Shown piece after piece: positions 5,658-6,435 of a stretch of DNA of 6,435 bases (positions within the stretch are counted from its first letter, which is position 1; each line of letters begins with the position of its first letter). The notes beneath the pieces are model-generated. The model made no database searches and was not told the origin of the DNA. It worked only from the letters and a program-made list of their open reading frames with translations. This stretch comes from Candidatus Staskawiczbacteria bacterium (GTDB lineage: Bacteria; Patescibacteriota; Minisyncoccia; Minisyncoccales; Staskawiczbacteraceae). Both the position numbers and the translations under genes were made by a program. The DNA lies in assembly GCA_903850725.1 (NCBI GenBank), contig CAINMG010000042.1, positions 1 through 6,435 on the forward strand, in the 5' to 3' direction.

Positions 5658-5684
5658 TATTCTACGTTTTCGTAGAATATTTTT
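5658..5684 (+). terminator. Terminator-like hairpin
   Basis: TATTCTACG (5658-5666) pairs perfectly with CGTAGAATA (5671-5679) around a TTTT loop, followed by five Ts (5680-5684). It would back up the cluster terminator on the plus strand. Confidence 0.55.
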
Positions 5685-5688
5685 AAAT

Positions 5689-5735
5689 AAAAAAATTGGC
5701 TTGCAAATAATGCGTACGCACAAAAAAGTAAGCCA
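5689..5735 (-). terminator. Terminator-like hairpin on the minus strand
   Basis: TGGCTTGC (5697-5704) pairs with GTAAGCCA (5728-5735), 8 bp with one G-T pair, around a loop containing the palindrome TGCGTACGCA. On the minus strand the stem is followed by AA and then seven Ts (5689-5695). It could stop transcription coming from the right. Confidence 0.5.
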
Positions 5736-5750
5736 GAATATTATATCAAT

Positions 5751-5786
5751 TACCTTGTCGATACGATCGTAGTGACAAGGTATTTT
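5751..5786 (+). terminator. Terminator-like hairpin
   Basis: TACCTTGTC (5751-5759) and GACAAGGTA (5774-5782) form a perfect 9-bp stem around a 14-base loop that itself contains the palindrome TACGATCGTA. Four Ts follow (5783-5786). The T-tract is short, so termination strength is uncertain. Confidence 0.5.
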
Positions 5787-5806
5787 ACATATTTTTGTAA
5801 AAAAAC

Positions 5807-5824
5807 AACCGACATTCCGGTTTT
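5807..5824 (+). terminator. Short terminator-like hairpin
   Basis: AACCG (5807-5811) pairs with CGGTT (5818-5822) around a six-base loop, running into a four-T tract (5821-5824). The stem is short, so this may be a minor structure. Confidence 0.35.
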
Positions 5825-5825
5825 G

Positions 5826-5865
5826 AAAAAAATTGAAGGGGCTAAGCAAATTGCCGTCGCCCCTT
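5826..5865 (-). terminator. GC-rich terminator, possibly bidirectional
   Basis: AAGGGGC (5836-5842) pairs with GCCCCTT (5859-5865), a perfect 7-bp stem with a 16-base loop. On the minus strand seven Ts follow three bases later (5826-5832); on the plus strand only TTTTAT follows. It is the first good terminator downstream of the minus-strand 107-residue gene and probably ends that transcript. Confidence 0.6.
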
Positions 5866-6000
5866 TTATAAAAAAATGAAAACGAATAATGAAAGAAAGA
5901 ACTTAGGCCTCTTGGTTTTTGTGAGAAGGTACGGCCATCTCCTCAACCCTTTTTGATTAACTAAGGCTCAAATTTGGGAAGCCTTACAAAGACTTTGCAC

Positions 6001-6324
6001 TCACATCGCCGCAATCAGTGCGGCGCGTTGGCGCAGGAGCTTTTTATACTCCTCGCACGGTCCGTCGCCGGACCGCTCCCACTCGCCAACGTCCTGCCCA
6101 ATAAAGGGTCTGATTGTCGGCCGGTGGTCCTCAAGTCGTGCCTTAAGCGCCATCTCCTCCAAGAGGCCAGCGATTTCGGCCGGAGTCCCGCGGAAGTACT
6201 CCACAAGACGAGACCCGAGAGTGATCGTCACTTCGCCACCCGCTTCCTTGCGGACGAGACAACCCCTGAAGTCCAAAGGGAACGGCTTCACAGCCGGGAC
6301 CCTATACAAAAGTGTGTCTAGCAT
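6001..6324 (-). CDS. Hypothetical protein, G+C-rich, probably acquired
   Basis: I do not recognise this 107-residue protein. It starts MLDTLLYRVPAVKPF, has a predicted strand segment GGEVTITLGSRLVEYF (about 29-44), then an amphipathic helix TPAEIAGLLEEMALKARLED (about 47-66), and a charged C-terminal helix CEEYKKLLRQRAALIAAM (about 90-107). There is no signal peptide or membrane helix; the protein looks soluble and mixed alpha/beta. By hand count 194 of 324 bases are G or C (60%), about twice its surroundings, and third positions are mostly G or C. It stops with TGA whereas the AT-rich genes use TAA. The ATG at 6324 is the only start after the in-frame TGA upstream (6352-6354); no Shine-Dalgarno sequence is visible. 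An overlapping plus-strand frame (5974-6321) is less protein-like. Transfer from a G+C-rich source is the likeliest explanation; a very atypical resident gene is possible. Confidence 0.65.
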   Translation of the reverse strand: MLDTLLYRVPAVKPFPLDFRGCLVRKEAGGEVTITLGSRLVEYFRGTPAEIAGLLEEMALKARLEDHRPTIRPFIGQDVGEWERSGDGPCEEYKKLLRQRAALIAAM

Positions 6325-6326
6325 AG

Positions 6327-6332
6327 TATGAT
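6327..6332 (+). promoter_or_regulatory. Candidate -10 box of the right-edge gene
   Basis: TATGAT lies 11 bases before the ATG at 6344. TACAAA at 6305-6310, 16 bases upstream, is a poor -35 match. The arrangement repeats that of the response regulator gene (TATGAT shortly before the start, no Shine-Dalgarno). Confidence 0.25.
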
Positions 6333-6343
6333 TAACAAAAACT

Positions 6344-6435
6344 ATGCAAAATCATAAAACATTACGAAATCATAAAACATTAGCTACACAACTTTTAGAA
6401 AAAAGCATAAAAAATTTAAGAGAAAATTTAAATTC
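6344..6435 (+). CDS. Start of an unidentified gene, truncated by the window edge
   Basis: From the ATG at 6344 the frame stays open for 30 codons to the edge, beginning MQNHKTLRNHKTLATQLLEK and continuing as a basic amphipathic helix. Codon use is AT-rich like the main genes. An 18-bp duplication in the first codons keeps the frame (NHKTLR then NHKTLA), which favours real coding. It is divergent from the 107-residue gene with 19 bases between the two start codons. No domain can be named from so short a piece. Confidence 0.5.
   Translation, partial: MQNHKTLRNHKTLATQLLEKSIKNLRENLN
6349..6382 (+). repeat. Tandem 16-base direct repeat, 18-base period
   Basis: AAATCATAAAACATTA occurs identically at 6349-6364 and 6367-6382, separated by two bases. 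The period is six codons and lies in frame within the right-edge gene. It could instead be a paired protein-binding site in the divergent promoter region, only 25 bases from the other start codon. Confidence 0.85.

Larger units (their letters stand above)
5497..6000. other. Gene-free region: hairpin array followed by plain sequence
   Basis: I see no credible protein gene or tRNA here. From 5497 to about 5865 the DNA is packed with at least eight inverted repeats, listed separately where they look functional. Others are a weak 7-bp A+T stem (5783-5789 with 5796-5802), and TGCGTACGCA (5711-5720) and TACGATCGTA (5762-5771), two 10-bp palindromes sitting in hairpin loops. From 5866 to 6000 only a 7-bp stem (TAAGGCT 5962-5968 with AGCCTTA 5980-5986, no T-tract) stands out. 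A 68-codon minus-strand reading frame (5643-5849) crosses the hairpins and has no protein-like pattern. Confidence 0.7.

Noticed and set aside
1200..5710. TTGCAAAT occurring four times (near 1208, 1500, 2038, 5702)
   Set aside because: More than a rough expectation, but the copies lie in unrelated contexts (coding, intergenic, hairpin) and flanking bases are not shared.
5643..5849. Minus-strand frame of 68 codons across the hairpin array
   Set aside because: It runs through several perfect inverted repeats and T-tracts, its codons simply follow those repeats, and it has no ribosome site; the residues (Phe, Ile, Cys, Lys) reflect AT-rich noncoding DNA.
5497..5865. CRISPR array or integron cassette array
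   Set aside because: The inverted repeats differ in sequence and length, there are no evenly spaced direct repeats, and no cas or integrase genes are present.
5906..5938. Eleven-codon minus-strand frame MAVPSHKNQEA with GAGGAG touching its ATG
   Set aside because: The first four residues recall ribosomal protein L32, but the frame stops at once and no continuation is found in other frames; the purine run abuts the ATG with no spacing.
5974..6321. Plus-strand frame of 115 codons opposite the 107-residue gene
   Set aside because: Its translation is rich in Arg, His, Ser and Leu without a clear secondary-structure pattern, while the minus-strand frame has plausible strand and helix segments and a compact start. 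Long antisense frames are expected in G+C-rich sequence.
1103..6324. Alternative code with TGA read as glycine
   Set aside because: The long AT-rich genes contain no internal TGA and use GGN glycine codons freely; the two TGA codons seen are at sensible gene ends.

Overview
The window is AT-rich bacterial DNA, about one third G+C except for two islands. It most likely comes from a Patescibacteria (Candidate Phyla Radiation) genome, probably a parcubacterial lineage. The taxonomic evidence is the gene set: a histidine kinase with the motif SLASHQLRTPLS typical of that group, a Gmad2-domain membrane protein, and an ECF sigma factor overlapped by a small multi-pass membrane protein. All AT-rich genes stop with TAA, and the two G+C-richer genes stop with TGA. 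The standard bacterial code fits. The taxonomic call is inference; no marker gene is present.

Left part (1-2008, all minus strand): an incomplete three-helix membrane protein runs off the left edge and overlaps by 17 bases the gene for an ECF-type sigma-70 factor (407-979). A promoter with a consensus TATAAT box lies before the sigma gene. Next come a strong intrinsic terminator (1052-1079), an unrecognised 108-residue protein (1103-1429) with the only clear Shine-Dalgarno sequence in the window, and a membrane-anchored Gmad2 protein (1511-2008).

Centre (2177-5496, plus strand): a tight three-gene cluster with gaps of 11 and 9 bases. It encodes a single-domain response regulator, a soluble histidine-kinase-like protein, and a membrane-anchored GH10 glycoside hydrolase. 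The kinase-like protein has a striking heptad-repeat helix, a PAS domain and a DHp helix with its phospho-accepting histidine, but it ends before any ATPase domain. The arrangement suggests sensing or relay tied to polysaccharide cleavage at the cell surface. The missing ATP-binding domain means phosphate would have to come from another kinase, or the protein is a phosphatase or scaffold. The response regulator gene carries a perfect 13-bp inverted repeat near its 5' end.

Right part (5497-6435): about 370 bases without a credible gene hold a dense run of hairpins, several with T-tracts on one strand or the other. The first is the terminator of the GH10 cluster. After a plain stretch (5881-6000) comes an unrecognised 107-residue minus-strand gene of about 60% G+C by hand count, very unlike its surroundings and probably acquired. 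Divergent from it, the start of a plus-strand gene runs off the right edge; its first codons contain an in-frame 18-bp duplication.
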